Under the pieces are notes generated by a model that was not told where the DNA came from, did not search any database, and saw only the letters and a program-made list of their open reading frames with translations. From contig NZ_JANYGQ010000027.1 of the NCBI RefSeq assembly GCF_025359345.1, forward strand, positions 1 through 64,000: 64,000 nt of DNA, written 5' to 3'. Position numbers and translations under genes: made by a program. This document shows, one piece after another, positions 54,525 to 63,564 of this stretch; position 1 is the first letter of the stretch; the number at the start of each line of letters is the position of its first letter. Source of the stretch: Mucilaginibacter sp. (lineage in GTDB: Bacteria > Bacteroidota > Bacteroidia > Sphingobacteriales > Sphingobacteriaceae).

Positions 54525-56312
54525 ATGAAGAAATATACCATATACATCCTGTTTATTGCAATTGCATTTACTGCATGCAAAAAAAGCGGACTCGACCGTT
54601 TCCCCCAAACGGCTATCTCACCAAATCTTTTCTTTAATACAGAAAATGACCTGTCATTATACGTTAACGGCCTGCTGTCAATGCCCGACAGGTATAGCTA
54701 CCTGAATGATCAAAGTAGTGATAATGTTGCAACTACCGCTAACGTAGAAGTGAAGAATGTAATGGCCGGCAGCGCCAATTCACAAAATATCACCTCGGGT
54801 TGGGACTGGAGCCGGTTACGCGATGTGAATTACTTTTTAGAAAACTATAGTAAGGCAAAAGTTAGTGCCGACATAAAAAATCATTATGCCGGACTGGCCA
54901 GGTATTATCGTGCCTTATTTTATATGGATAAAGTTAAACGCTTTTCGGATGTGCCCTGGTACTCTGGGACTTTGAGCCCGGGCGATAAAGCTTTATACAA
55001 GGCACGCGACCCAAGGGCGTCGGTTATGGATAGCGTGATGGCCGACCTTGATTTTGCCTATCAGCACGTAAGGGAAAGCGTTCCCGCAGGTACACCCGGG
55101 AAATGGGCGGTAGCTGCATTTTATACCCGCACGGTGCTTTATGAAGGTACTTACCGTAAATATCATCCCGAATTAAATTTAGGGGGCAGTGCAAATACTT
55201 TTCTTCAAACCGCCGTTAAAATAGCCGGTGATATAATGACCTCGGGTAATTTCGCAGTTTACAATACCGGGAAACCCGACCAGGATTATGCAACTTTATT
55301 CAACAGCCAGGATCTGACTGCAAATAAGGAGGTTATTTTGGCCAATATTTTTGACTACGGTAAGAAACGGAGCGAGAATGTAAATGGGGTGGTTTTTGGC
55401 GACTATGAGCAGGCCCCTGCTAAAGACCTGATCCAAACCTACCTGATGAAAGACGGCAGCCGTTTTGCCGACCAGCCAAACCACGACAAAATGAGTTTTG
55501 TACAGGAGTTCCAGAACCGCGACCCCCGGCTTGCTCAAACCATAGCATACCCGGGATGGATCAGGGTACCGGATACAAAGCCGTATATCCAGAGTTTAAA
55601 CAAAAACTTTACAGGCTACCACCAATTAAAAGGGTACATAAACAGCACCGATGCCAGTACCGTAAATGGCGTTGATTTCCCTGTATACCGCTATGCTGAA
55701 GTGTTGCTAAGCTATGCAGAGGCACTTGCCGAACTGGGTACCTTAACGCAACCCCAGCTTGATGCTTCGGTGAACCTTCTCAGGAGACGGGCAGGTTTGC
55801 CTGATCTTAATATGGCACTGGCAAATTCAGCTCCCGACGCATTATTACAACAACAATTTCCTAACATTGCGTCGAACGCCGGGGTGATATTAGAGATAAG
55901 AAGAGAGCGCAGGGTGGAGTTTGCGTTTGAAAATACCAGGTATGACGACCTGATGCGGTGGAAGGCTGGGAAGCTGTTAGCAAAAAGTCCGGAAGGGATG
56001 TATTTCGCAGGTTTAGGAAAATATGATCTAACCGGCGATGGTGTAGAGGATATTATTTTGATAGACGCATCTTCAACCATACCGGCAGAAGATCAAAAGG
56101 AAAAGAACTCATTGGGGGTGCCGTTAATTTATTACCGCACAGGCACAATCGGTTCTGATGCTACTGTATATTTAAAAAATGTTAATGCCGGTAGTTTCAT
56201 CGTAACCGAATCAGTAACCCGCGATTTCCAGGAACCTAAATATTATTATCGCCCTATACCACAGCAGCAGGTAATATTGAACCAGGCCCTTAAACAAATA
56301 TTCGGCTGGTAA
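54525..56312 (+). CDS. SusD/RagB outer-membrane lipoprotein
   Basis: 595 residues with a signal peptide and lipobox (IAFTACKK). N-terminal SusD part LDRFPQTAISPNLFFNTEND, TPR-like helices in the middle (HYAGLARYYRALFYMDKVKR), C-terminal part RREVE-type RRERRVEFAFENTRYDDLMRW. It works as substrate lid for the SusC encoded 38 bases upstream. The unit continues with a metallophosphoesterase 22 bases downstream, suggesting a phosphate-ester-containing substrate. Confidence 0.94.
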   Translation: MKKYTIYILFIAIAFTACKKSGLDRFPQTAISPNLFFNTENDLSLYVNGLLSMPDRYSYLNDQSSDNVATTANVEVKNVMAGSANSQNITSGWDWSRLRDVNYFLENYSKAKVSADIKNHYAGLARYYRALFYMDKVKRFSDVPWYSGTLSPGDKALYKARDPRASVMDSVMADLDFAYQHVRESVPAGTPGKWAVAAFYTRTVLYEGTYRKYHPELNLGGSANTFLQTAVKIAGDIMTSGNFAVYNTGKPDQDYATLFNSQDLTANKEVILANIFDYGKKRSENVNGVVFGDYEQAPAKDLIQTYLMKDGSRFADQPNHDKMSFVQEFQNRDPRLAQTIAYPGWIRVPDTKPYIQSLNKNFTGYHQLKGYINSTDASTVNGVDFPVYRYAEVLLSYAEALAELGTLTQPQLDASVNLLRRRAGLPDLNMALANSAPDALLQQQFPNIASNAGVILEIRRERRVEFAFENTRYDDLMRWKAGKLLAKSPEGMYFAGLGKYDLTGDGVEDIILIDASSTIPAEDQKEKNSLGVPLIYYRTGTIGSDATVYLKNVNAGSFIVTESVTRDFQEPKYYYRPIPQQQVILNQALKQIFGW

Positions 56313-56340
56313 CGGGAAGTAAAACAGTTCTTATTTGATA

Positions 56341-57276
56341 ATGAAAAATGAAACGATGAAACTAAACAGGAGATCTTTATTAAAAGCAGCGGGACTGGCC
56401 ACCGGCGTGATGGTAACCGGTGGGCTGCCCGCCCTGGCTTCCATAAATAACGGTGAAGGAAAAAAAGGTAAAAAGTTAGCGCTCACTGTGGCACATATTA
56501 CCGATGTGCACATCAGGGAGGGGGATAACGCGCCGGAAAGGTTTAAAAGTTGCTTAACACACATTATAACAAAACATAAGCCTGATTTCTTCTTAAACGG
56601 GGGCGATTCTATTAATGATGCATCTTATGATAATGTAAAGCACGACCTGGTTATACAGCAATGGCGTATCTGGGATGAATGCACGGCGTTGCTTGATAAA
56701 TATGAAGTACACAGCTGCATAGGTAATCACGACCCATGGTGGAAGGCTCCTTCAAAGGAAGATGAAATGTACGGGAAAGAATATGTAGTTAAACGGCTGA
56801 AAATCCCTTACCGGTACTATAGCTTCACCAAAAAGAACTGGCATTTTATTGTGCTTGACGGGAACAACAGCAATATTTCGCTGGATCAGGAACAATACAA
56901 CTGGTTACAGGGCGAACTGGAAAAAATACCGGCGTCAGCTCCTGTATTATTGATGTCGCATTATCCAATTTTAGGTACCACGCAGGTGCTGGTTGGTGGC
57001 GGCCATTCCGATTGTAAAAAGTTAAAAGACCTGTTTTACAAACACCGCGACAAAGTAAAAATTTGCTTAAGCGGGCACAACCATTTATCCGATCAAACAG
57101 AATATAATAATGTTTTATACTGCTGCAACGGGGCTATGAGTGGTTTCTGGTGGGGTAAAGGCGATGCGGAATCGGCCGGGCCGGGTTATTACCTGGAAAC
57201 CCCGCCGGGTTATGCAATATTAAGTCTGTATGATGATGGAACTGTTGAAAATGAATACTTCCCGCATTCTTATTAA
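56341..57276 (+). CDS. Exported calcineurin-like metallophosphoesterase
   Basis: 311 residues from the ATG at 56341; a Met at 56356 (MKLNRRSLLKAAG) is an equally good start. The twin-arginine signal is NRRSLLKAAGLATGVMVTGG. The dinuclear metal motifs are complete: AHITDVHI, NGGDSINDA, IGNHDPWW, LMSHYPI and LSGHNHLSDQ. It is of the CpdA-like type and would cleave phosphomono- or diesters in the periplasm. It is in the susC/susD unit, 28 bases after susD. Confidence 0.93.
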   Translation: MKNETMKLNRRSLLKAAGLATGVMVTGGLPALASINNGEGKKGKKLALTVAHITDVHIREGDNAPERFKSCLTHIITKHKPDFFLNGGDSINDASYDNVKHDLVIQQWRIWDECTALLDKYEVHSCIGNHDPWWKAPSKEDEMYGKEYVVKRLKIPYRYYSFTKKNWHFIVLDGNNSNISLDQEQYNWLQGELEKIPASAPVLLMSHYPILGTTQVLVGGGHSDCKKLKDLFYKHRDKVKICLSGHNHLSDQTEYNNVLYCCNGAMSGFWWGKGDAESAGPGYYLETPPGYAILSLYDDGTVENEYFPHSY

Positions 57277-57421
57277 CAAACAGGCAATATACTGGTTACT
57301 TTTACAATTTATATTTGTTCTTCAGCATCAGAAATGCTCTTTATAAGGTATAATACTCAAGGCGAAATTAAATTTGCCTTGAGTAAAGTATCGATATAAA
57401 AAGTGACTTAATATTGTAGTT

Positions 57422-59854
57422 ATGAGAAATTGTTTTTTGGGACTTATCTGCGGCGGTCTTTTGCTACTAAGCAACCAGCTTATTGCGCAAAGGGTTCAAC
57501 TTCCAAATGGCTGGTCCCTTTCACCCGCCGGAAACTCAATCCCGTTAAGCAGCGATCTGCCGCTCAATATGGCCATTGCGCCCGACGGAATCCATGCGGC
57601 AGTAACCAACAATGGTAATGGGCGCCCAACGATTGATCTGATCAATCTGCAGGAACAAAAGTTAGTGGCTACCATAAATGTAAAAGACGCCTGGCTGGGG
57701 CTTGCCTTTAGTAAAAACTATTTGTATGCCTCGGGCGGTAATGACAATATTGTCACCAGGTATCAGTTTACCGGGAAAAACCTCATCAATAAAGATACCA
57801 TTGTACTTGGCCAACCCTGGCCCAAGGATAAGATAAGCCCTACAGGGCTTATTCTTGATGCAAAGCGGGATCGGCTATATGTGGTGACCAAAGAAAACAA
57901 CTCCCTGTATGTATGCGATACTAAAACAATGAAAGTATTGAATAGGGTTGCATTGTCTGCCGAGGCCTATACCTGTAGCCTGAACCCTGTAAAAAGAGAG
58001 CTGTATATTTCTGCATGGGGCGGTCGTAAAGTTTGGATATATGATACCCAAAAGAACATATTAAAAGACTCTGTAAATACCGGGGAACATCCTACAGACC
58101 TCGCCGTTGACGCGAAAGGTAAGTGGCTTTATGTTGCCAACGCAAGCTCTAATTCCGTATCGGTTATTAACCTGAACACCCGCGAAGTAGCCGAAACGCT
58201 TCATACGGCATTATCGCCCGATGCACCTGTAGGCTCAGCCACTAACAGTGTTGCTTTATCTGCAGATGGAAAGATCCTTTATATTGCCAATGCAGACAAT
58301 AACTACCTTGCAGAATTTGATGTATCCAACCCCGGTAATAGTCACTCCCTGGGTTTCATTCCTACAGGGTGGTATCCTACCTGTGTGCGTGTTTTGGGTA
58401 AGCAAATTCTGGTTACAAATGGAAAGGGCATGTCCTCCATGTCTAACCCATACAAGCCTGGCGATAAGCCGTCTTCTGATGATGCAAAATATAAAAAGAG
58501 TAATAATAGTGCCCAGTCACCGGTTAGCCCGATAAAATATATCGGGAGCATGTTTAAAGGCACGCTGTCGGTTATCCCTGTCCCAACTCCCGCAATCCAA
58601 AGTAACTATACCCAACAGGTTTACAAAAACACACCCTACTCTAAAGAACGTGAGCTTGCTCCCTCAGGCGAAACAGGGAACCCGGTTCCTGTTAAGGTCG
58701 GTGATGCTTCTCCAATTAAATACGTATTCTATGTATTGAAGGAGAACCGCACGTACGACCAGGTTTTGGGTGATATGCCCGAAGGTAATGGCGACAGCAG
58801 CCTTTGTCTTTTTGGGAAGAAAATAACCCCTAACGGCCATAAATTAGCGCAGGACTACGTATTGTTTGATAATTTCTATGTGGATGCTGAGGTAAGCGCA
58901 GATGGCCACAACTGGTCGATGGCTGCTTATGCTACTGATTTTGTGGAGAAGAACTGGCCTTACAATTATGCTGGCAGGGGAGGCAATTACGACTTTGACG
59001 GAAGCCGCCCGATTGCAAACCCTCCTCTAGGCTTTATATGGAATTACTGTCAGCGGGCCGGCGTTTCTTTTCGAAACTACGGGGAGTTTATGGACACGGG
59101 AAAACCCACTCTTGACCTGCTTAGGGAAGACGCACATTATTGCAAATCGTACCCGGGCTGGAACCTGGCCGTACAGGACGTATTCAGGGAAAAGATTTTT
59201 GAACATGACTTTGATTCCCTGGTAGCAAAGCAAAATGTTCCGCATTTTAACACGATCTATTTGCCAAACGACCATACCAGCGGCTCATCAAAGGGAGCCT
59301 ATAGCCCTATAGCACAGGTAGCAGATAATGACCTGGCGCTCGGCAGGCTGGTGGAGCATATATCGCATAGTCCTATCTGGAAGGAATCTGTCATTTTTGT
59401 TTTGGAAGACGACGCCCAGGATGGCCCCGACCATGTAGATGCGCATCGTTCTGTTGCCTGGGTCATCAGCCCTTTTGTTAAGCGCCACAGCGTTAACCAC
59501 ACCATGTACTCTACCGCCGGGATGCTGCGTACGATTGAATTGATCCTGGGGCTGCCTCCGATGAGCCAGTATGATGCCGCCGCAACCCCTATGTGGAACT
59601 GCTTTCAGCCCAAACCCGATAGCACTGCCTACACAGCCCAAAATGCTATTGTTGACATAAGCCAACGTAATGCCGCCTGGAATAAGGAGGCCAAACAATC
59701 GGCACTATTTAATTTTGCCAAAGCAGATGCCGCTCCCGACAGGTTGTTGAATGAAATTATCTGGAAAGCCATAAAAGGATCCGAAAGCCGGATGCCGGAA
59801 CCTCGGAGGAGCGCCTTTGTAAAATTATCACCGGTTAAGGATGACGATGACTGA
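57422..59854 (+). CDS. YncE-like beta-propeller/phosphoesterase family fusion
   Basis: 810 residues, secreted (signal peptide MRNCFLGLICGGLLLLSNQL). Residues ~40-345 are a seven-bladed YVTN-type propeller (AIAPDGIHAAVTNNGNG, GEHPTDLAVDAKGKWLYVAN, ALSADGKILYIANADNN). Residues ~430-745 are a phosphoesterase-family (alkaline-phosphatase-like) domain: YVFYVLKENRTYDQVLGD, ADGHNWSMAAYATDF, NDHTSG and FVLEDDAQDGPDHVDAHRS, with the metal-binding Asp and His. The family includes acid phosphatase and phospholipase C-like enzymes. The gap to the metallophosphoesterase is 145 bases, so it may have its own promoter. Together the unit points to uptake of a phosphorylated nutrient. Confidence 0.93.
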   Translation: MRNCFLGLICGGLLLLSNQLIAQRVQLPNGWSLSPAGNSIPLSSDLPLNMAIAPDGIHAAVTNNGNGRPTIDLINLQEQKLVATINVKDAWLGLAFSKNYLYASGGNDNIVTRYQFTGKNLINKDTIVLGQPWPKDKISPTGLILDAKRDRLYVVTKENNSLYVCDTKTMKVLNRVALSAEAYTCSLNPVKRELYISAWGGRKVWIYDTQKNILKDSVNTGEHPTDLAVDAKGKWLYVANASSNSVSVINLNTREVAETLHTALSPDAPVGSATNSVALSADGKILYIANADNNYLAEFDVSNPGNSHSLGFIPTGWYPTCVRVLGKQILVTNGKGMSSMSNPYKPGDKPSSDDAKYKKSNNSAQSPVSPIKYIGSMFKGTLSVIPVPTPAIQSNYTQQVYKNTPYSKERELAPSGETGNPVPVKVGDASPIKYVFYVLKENRTYDQVLGDMPEGNGDSSLCLFGKKITPNGHKLAQDYVLFDNFYVDAEVSADGHNWSMAAYATDFVEKNWPYNYAGRGGNYDFDGSRPIANPPLGFIWNYCQRAGVSFRNYGEFMDTGKPTLDLLREDAHYCKSYPGWNLAVQDVFREKIFEHDFDSLVAKQNVPHFNTIYLPNDHTSGSSKGAYSPIAQVADNDLALGRLVEHISHSPIWKESVIFVLEDDAQDGPDHVDAHRSVAWVISPFVKRHSVNHTMYSTAGMLRTIELILGLPPMSQYDAAATPMWNCFQPKPDSTAYTAQNAIVDISQRNAAWNKEAKQSALFNFAKADAAPDRLLNEIIWKAIKGSESRMPEPRRSAFVKLSPVKDDDD

Positions 59855-59924
59855 TTAGTTTCTTCGATTAAACGAATGCGGGTGTTTTAATACGCTGTGC
59901 GCGGGCAGGCTAGAAGCTAATATT

Positions 59925-60290
59925 TCATGAGCTTCGCAATATCTTGTCCATCTTCCTTCCCTTGGCCAACTCATCCACCAACTTATCCAGGTACCGGACT
60001 TGCTGAGTCAAGGGATTCTCGATTTCCTCTACACGATATCCGCAGATAACCCCGGTGATGAGCGATGCATTAGGATTTATCGAAGCCGCTTGAAAGAATG
60101 TTTCAAAAGTCGCTTTTTTTTCAATCAGATCTTTTAGTTGCTGGCTATTAAAGCCGGTTAGCCATGTTATTACCTGGTCCAACTCTTCTTTTGTTCTGCC
60201 TTTCTTCTCCACTTTTGCGATGTACAAAGGATAAACCGAGGCAAAGGTCATTTTTGCAATACGCTCGTTGTGTATGTCGGTGGTGTTCAT
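59925..60290 (-). CDS. DUF2200 family protein
   Basis: 121 residues, cytoplasmic. The start MNTTDIHNERIAKMTFASVY and KVEKKGRTKEELDQVITWLT are highly typical of DUF2200, as are ITGVICGYRVEEIENPL and YLDKLVDELAKGRKMDKIL. The family is widespread and its function is unknown. It stands alone; it is convergent with the propeller-phosphoesterase gene and lies downstream of the GH39-like gene on the same strand, 162 bases away. Confidence 0.92.
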   Translation of the reverse strand: MNTTDIHNERIAKMTFASVYPLYIAKVEKKGRTKEELDQVITWLTGFNSQQLKDLIEKKATFETFFQAASINPNASLITGVICGYRVEEIENPLTQQVRYLDKLVDELAKGRKMDKILRSS

Positions 60291-60452
60291 ACCTTATATT
60301 ATTGACTTGATCTTCGTTAACCAAAAATACCTATAAAACATTGACAAGCAAAAACACAACGATAAGCACGTGCTTTGGCAAACGGAGCCGGCGAAATGCT
60401 GAACAGTCCTATGCAAAATTTCCGCCATGCGCCGATTTTAATTGGTCTGCTA

Positions 60453-62153
60453 TTACCGCACAAGTTTTATCAGCGAAATACCCTGCCGGGGCAGCCGCAA
60501 TTTTATTTTATACTCCCCTGTGCTGGTATTTATTTTTTTTGGGTTTTCCAGCATTTGCAATTGCCCGTCTGTTTCCAGTTCTGCTATTTGGGCGCTATCC
60601 GGATTTTGCGGCGATCCCATTTTTTTCCACGCTTCATAGGCATTGCTGTGTTCATCGTCAATCCGGTAATGGGTTAATGTTGCTGAGCGCATCGGTAAGT
60701 TTTTTATGGTGAGCTCCACCTGTTCAGCTTTTTGTTTGATATCGTCGTCATGGTAGTTCCAAATCATTATGGTTATGGACTGTTTATCAGCTGAAGCCAG
60801 TGCGCCAATATCTGATTCAGCTTTGCGAACACTTGAATCAATAACCGCTTTTGTGCTATACATCCGGTTTCCGTCAACCTTAATCCTTTGGCCTTTCATC
60901 ATGCCAAGCATCCTGAACACATTAAGCACGGGTTTATCAACCCCATTGGTAGCAAGATCGCGGTAGCCGTAAAACCATGGCTGGTTCTCAAATTCAAACG
61001 ACCATGAAACAGCGCCTAAAAAATTAACCTTTAGCGAATCGGCAAGCAAATATTTCCTGGCAAAAGAGGCGGCGGTATAACTGGCGTACATGGTGCCGTT
61101 GCGATAGGCATTTGCCGGATTGGTAGCCATACCGCAGGCCGCACACCCTTCCGGGTCTGATTCCCCGATAATTACAGGAAGGTACCTGGTTTCGGGATAA
61201 GATTTTACAATTTTGAAACCCGTGCTTATATCCCTTAACTGCGGTGCCATATTCATCCGGACATGACCATCGACTACCTGGGGCTGGCCTTTGGCATGAA
61301 AAGAAACCAGGTCGAGCGCTGTTCCTGTTTTGCCGGTGGCGTAGTTAACGCCATTTATACAATGTTCAATAAAGGCCCGCAGGAAACTTATTGCGCCCTG
61401 CCCCGAAGTACCCGCAACCTCAGGTCCGCCAATCTTTATAGTTGGCAATGCTCTTTTTGCGCCGTTAACGGCATAGTCATATAATTTAAAAAATTCTTCC
61501 CTGGTGCCCTGCCAATATTCAATGTTTGGTTCGTTCCAAACTTCCCAGTACCAGCTCTCAACCTCTTTTTGTCCGAACTTTTGCACAGAATGTTTTACCC
61601 ACTGGTACACCAGTTCCTCCCATTTGTGATAGTCCTTTGGAGGATAAGCCCACCCGGTTGAAAGCTTATTTGCAGTACCCGGCTGCCAATGATGCTGATA
61701 GGGCTCAGGGTGAGTTGAAAGGGCCTCGGGCATAAACCCGATTTGGGCATAAGGTTTCATGCCGCGTTTGATATAGGTATTAAAAATACTGTCAATAATT
61801 TGCCAGTTATATACCGGGTTCCCCTTTTCATCTTCTGTATAGGCGTTGGTCGAACCCCACTTTAAAGCCGGCGTGCCATCGCCGGTCGTAAGCAGGTTAT
61901 GCACCCGCATATAAACAGGTACCGGGCTTAATGACGCCAGTTCGCTAAGCAATTTCCGGCCATCTTTCATATAAGTATAGTTCGGCTCATCATGACCGAA
62001 CCAGGCCCAGAACGGGTACATAACACCAGTTCCATTTTTTAAGTCGACTGTGATGTTGGCAGCTTGCTGCACCGTTTTTTGTGCGAAACCGTTATTGTAG
62101 ATTGTTATTATAAGCAACAAAATTATGCAAGTATGCTGAATGCTGTTTTTCAT
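60453..62153 (-). CDS. Secreted glycoside hydrolase, GH39-like
   Basis: 566 residues with a signal peptide (IILLLIITIYNNGFAQ). A TIM barrel of clan GH-A: the acid/base Glu is in YWEVWNEPNIEYW and the nucleophile Glu in LPVIIGESDPEGCAAC. A small C-terminal beta domain begins near KQSITIMIWNYHDDD. The pattern fits GH39 (beta-xylosidase and alpha-iduronidase relatives), so the substrate may be a xyloside or similar; exact specificity is uncertain. It is monocistronic and not linked to a SusCD pair in this window. Confidence 0.88.
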   Translation of the reverse strand: MKNSIQHTCIILLLIITIYNNGFAQKTVQQAANITVDLKNGTGVMYPFWAWFGHDEPNYTYMKDGRKLLSELASLSPVPVYMRVHNLLTTGDGTPALKWGSTNAYTEDEKGNPVYNWQIIDSIFNTYIKRGMKPYAQIGFMPEALSTHPEPYQHHWQPGTANKLSTGWAYPPKDYHKWEELVYQWVKHSVQKFGQKEVESWYWEVWNEPNIEYWQGTREEFFKLYDYAVNGAKRALPTIKIGGPEVAGTSGQGAISFLRAFIEHCINGVNYATGKTGTALDLVSFHAKGQPQVVDGHVRMNMAPQLRDISTGFKIVKSYPETRYLPVIIGESDPEGCAACGMATNPANAYRNGTMYASYTAASFARKYLLADSLKVNFLGAVSWSFEFENQPWFYGYRDLATNGVDKPVLNVFRMLGMMKGQRIKVDGNRMYSTKAVIDSSVRKAESDIGALASADKQSITIMIWNYHDDDIKQKAEQVELTIKNLPMRSATLTHYRIDDEHSNAYEAWKKMGSPQNPDSAQIAELETDGQLQMLENPKKINTSTGEYKIKLRLPRQGISLIKLVR

Positions 62154-62261
62154 GGTCGTTAAATAACATGTATTATCGCGGTTGATATACCTGTAAATAT
62201 ACCTGCGTCACTGCGTATTTACTTACGGTTCGTCTAAAAAAAAAGTAAATCTTTAAAAAAC

Positions 62262-62294
62262 AAAAAAGCCTCAAATCTTGCGACTGAAGGCTTT
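62262..62294 (-). terminator. Terminator of the ArsR/AHSA1 operon
   Basis: AAAGCCTCA (62265-62273) and TGAAGGCTTT (62285-62294) form a stem with one bulge. Read on the minus strand it continues into a T-rich run. It lies about 100 bases after the AHSA1 stop. Confidence 0.6.
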
Positions 62295-62397
62295 CCATTT
62301 TAATAGTGGCCGAAAAATAAAAGATTTTGGACCAATTTGTGGAAGATTTTGCCAAATAAACGGAACAATCACATTACGCCATACCGCTAAATAAATG

Positions 62398-62877
62398 TTA
62401 TTCGGGTAATTGCCCGGTTAACAGTCGGTTTAGTTTATTAAACATCATAATCCAGCCAGCGTAAGCACCTGTTTTCCTCGCTTCGGCTTCAGAAACAGCT
62501 TCATGGATTGTTGCCTTTGTTTGACTACCTATTGATTCAAACGTCACAGTGGTCATGATTTCGCCAAGCCATTGCGCCGACAAATTATCTGCCACGTCAC
62601 CATTTTCATTAGTAATCCGTATCGTGAACGCCAGCTTTTCGGGTGGCAATATTTCAACGTAAGTACCCATTACCCAAGCGCCTCCATGCAGGGGATGATG
62701 AATGTAGTAATGGAACCGGCCGCCTTGTTTTACTTCGATAGACTTGTATGCTATGGTACATCCATCAGGAGCATACCAATGCTTGAGTTTTTCAGGGTCG
62801 GTCCATGCATCAAAAACCTCACCGATGGGGGCATCAAATAAGTGGGTTATTAAAAGTTCTTTGTCTTTTGATTTCAT
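62398..62877 (-). CDS. AHSA1/SRPBCC family protein
   Basis: A 159-residue START-like protein with a hydrophobic cavity. Its start (LITHLFDAPIGEVFDAWTDP) is the AHSA1 signature, followed by KLKHWYAPDGC and KQGGRFHYYIHHP. The gene begins 2 bases after the ArsR stop, so the two are translationally coupled. This ArsR-AHSA1 pair is common in bacteria; the ligand is unknown. Confidence 0.93.
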   Translation of the reverse strand: MKSKDKELLITHLFDAPIGEVFDAWTDPEKLKHWYAPDGCTIAYKSIEVKQGGRFHYYIHHPLHGGAWVMGTYVEILPPEKLAFTIRITNENGDVADNLSAQWLGEIMTTVTFESIGSQTKATIHEAVSEAEARKTGAYAGWIMMFNKLNRLLTGQLPE

Positions 62878-62879
62878 AT

Positions 62880-63200
62880 TTATAGTTTTTTTGTTCCCGC
62901 TAAAAATTTATCCAGTTTCTCAAAGCGTTGACCCCACAGCTTGCGGGATTGGTTAACCCAATCAACCACCTCATCTAATTGATCCAGCCGGGCTTCGCAA
63001 AATTGTTCCCGGCCTTTCTGAGTAAGCGTGATCATGCCGCATTCGTTCAGAACTTTAAGATGCTTGGCAATCCCTTGCCTGGTAATTCCCGAATCTTCTA
63101 CAATTTGACCAATATTTAAAGCCCCTCCCGATAGCTTTTGAATAATCATTCTCCGGATAGGGTCGGCAATTGCCTGATAAACGTCTCGTCTTTCAATCAT
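62880..63200 (-). CDS. ArsR family winged-helix regulator
   Basis: 106 residues. Winged helix: AIADPIRRMIIQKLSGGALN, IGQIVEDSGITRQGIAKHLK as recognition part, NECGMITLTQKGRE as wing. It lacks the Cys metal motif of ArsR/SmtB sensors, so it is a non-metal member of the type linked to AHSA1 genes. It is first in a two-gene operon, and twin operators lie directly before its start, which supports autorepression. Confidence 0.93.
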   Translation of the reverse strand: MIERRDVYQAIADPIRRMIIQKLSGGALNIGQIVEDSGITRQGIAKHLKVLNECGMITLTQKGREQFCEARLDQLDEVVDWVNQSRKLWGQRFEKLDKFLAGTKKL

Positions 63201-63204
63201 AATA

Positions 63205-63218
63205 CAACCATTTGGTTG
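63205..63218. promoter_or_regulatory. ArsR operator, proximal copy
   Basis: Perfect 14-bp palindrome CAACCATTTGGTTG starting 5 bases upstream of the ArsR ATG. The identical copy lies 27 bases further upstream. Confidence 0.75.
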
Positions 63219-63231
63219 CCAAATATAAATA

Positions 63232-63245
63232 CAACCATTTGGTTG
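63232..63245. promoter_or_regulatory. ArsR operator, distal copy
   Basis: Second CAACCATTTGGTTG. The AT-rich spacer between the copies (AAATATAAATA) could be the -7 region, so repressor would cover the promoter. Confidence 0.75.
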
Positions 63246-63564
63246 TGCAAGTTTTTTATTTTTTTGAGACGTAAACTATTGCCAAACTTTAACTAAAAAC
63301 AGGCCAACTTTTGTAATGATATCCCCTTGGCTTTATATTCCCGATAAAGCTCATCTAACTAATCCTTTTGGGGGGCATTGTATGATAGGTCAAGGCCCGG
63401 AACCCATTGCCTTCAGCAGGTACGCCGGAATCTTCTGCAAGCGCTTTACGTCGCCCGGACACTACGTCTCCGGCGAGGCAAATACTAACAACGTTTTATC
63501 ACGATATAAAATAGCCGATGCTCATGCCTAATAAATCATTAAAAGTTTTTACTTTGGCATATTG

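Larger units (their letters stand above)
63201..63564. other. Divergent region with ArsR operators
   Basis: About 360 bases. The proximal part holds the two operators listed separately; the rest contains no supported gene on either strand and no strong hairpin. Confidence 0.6.
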
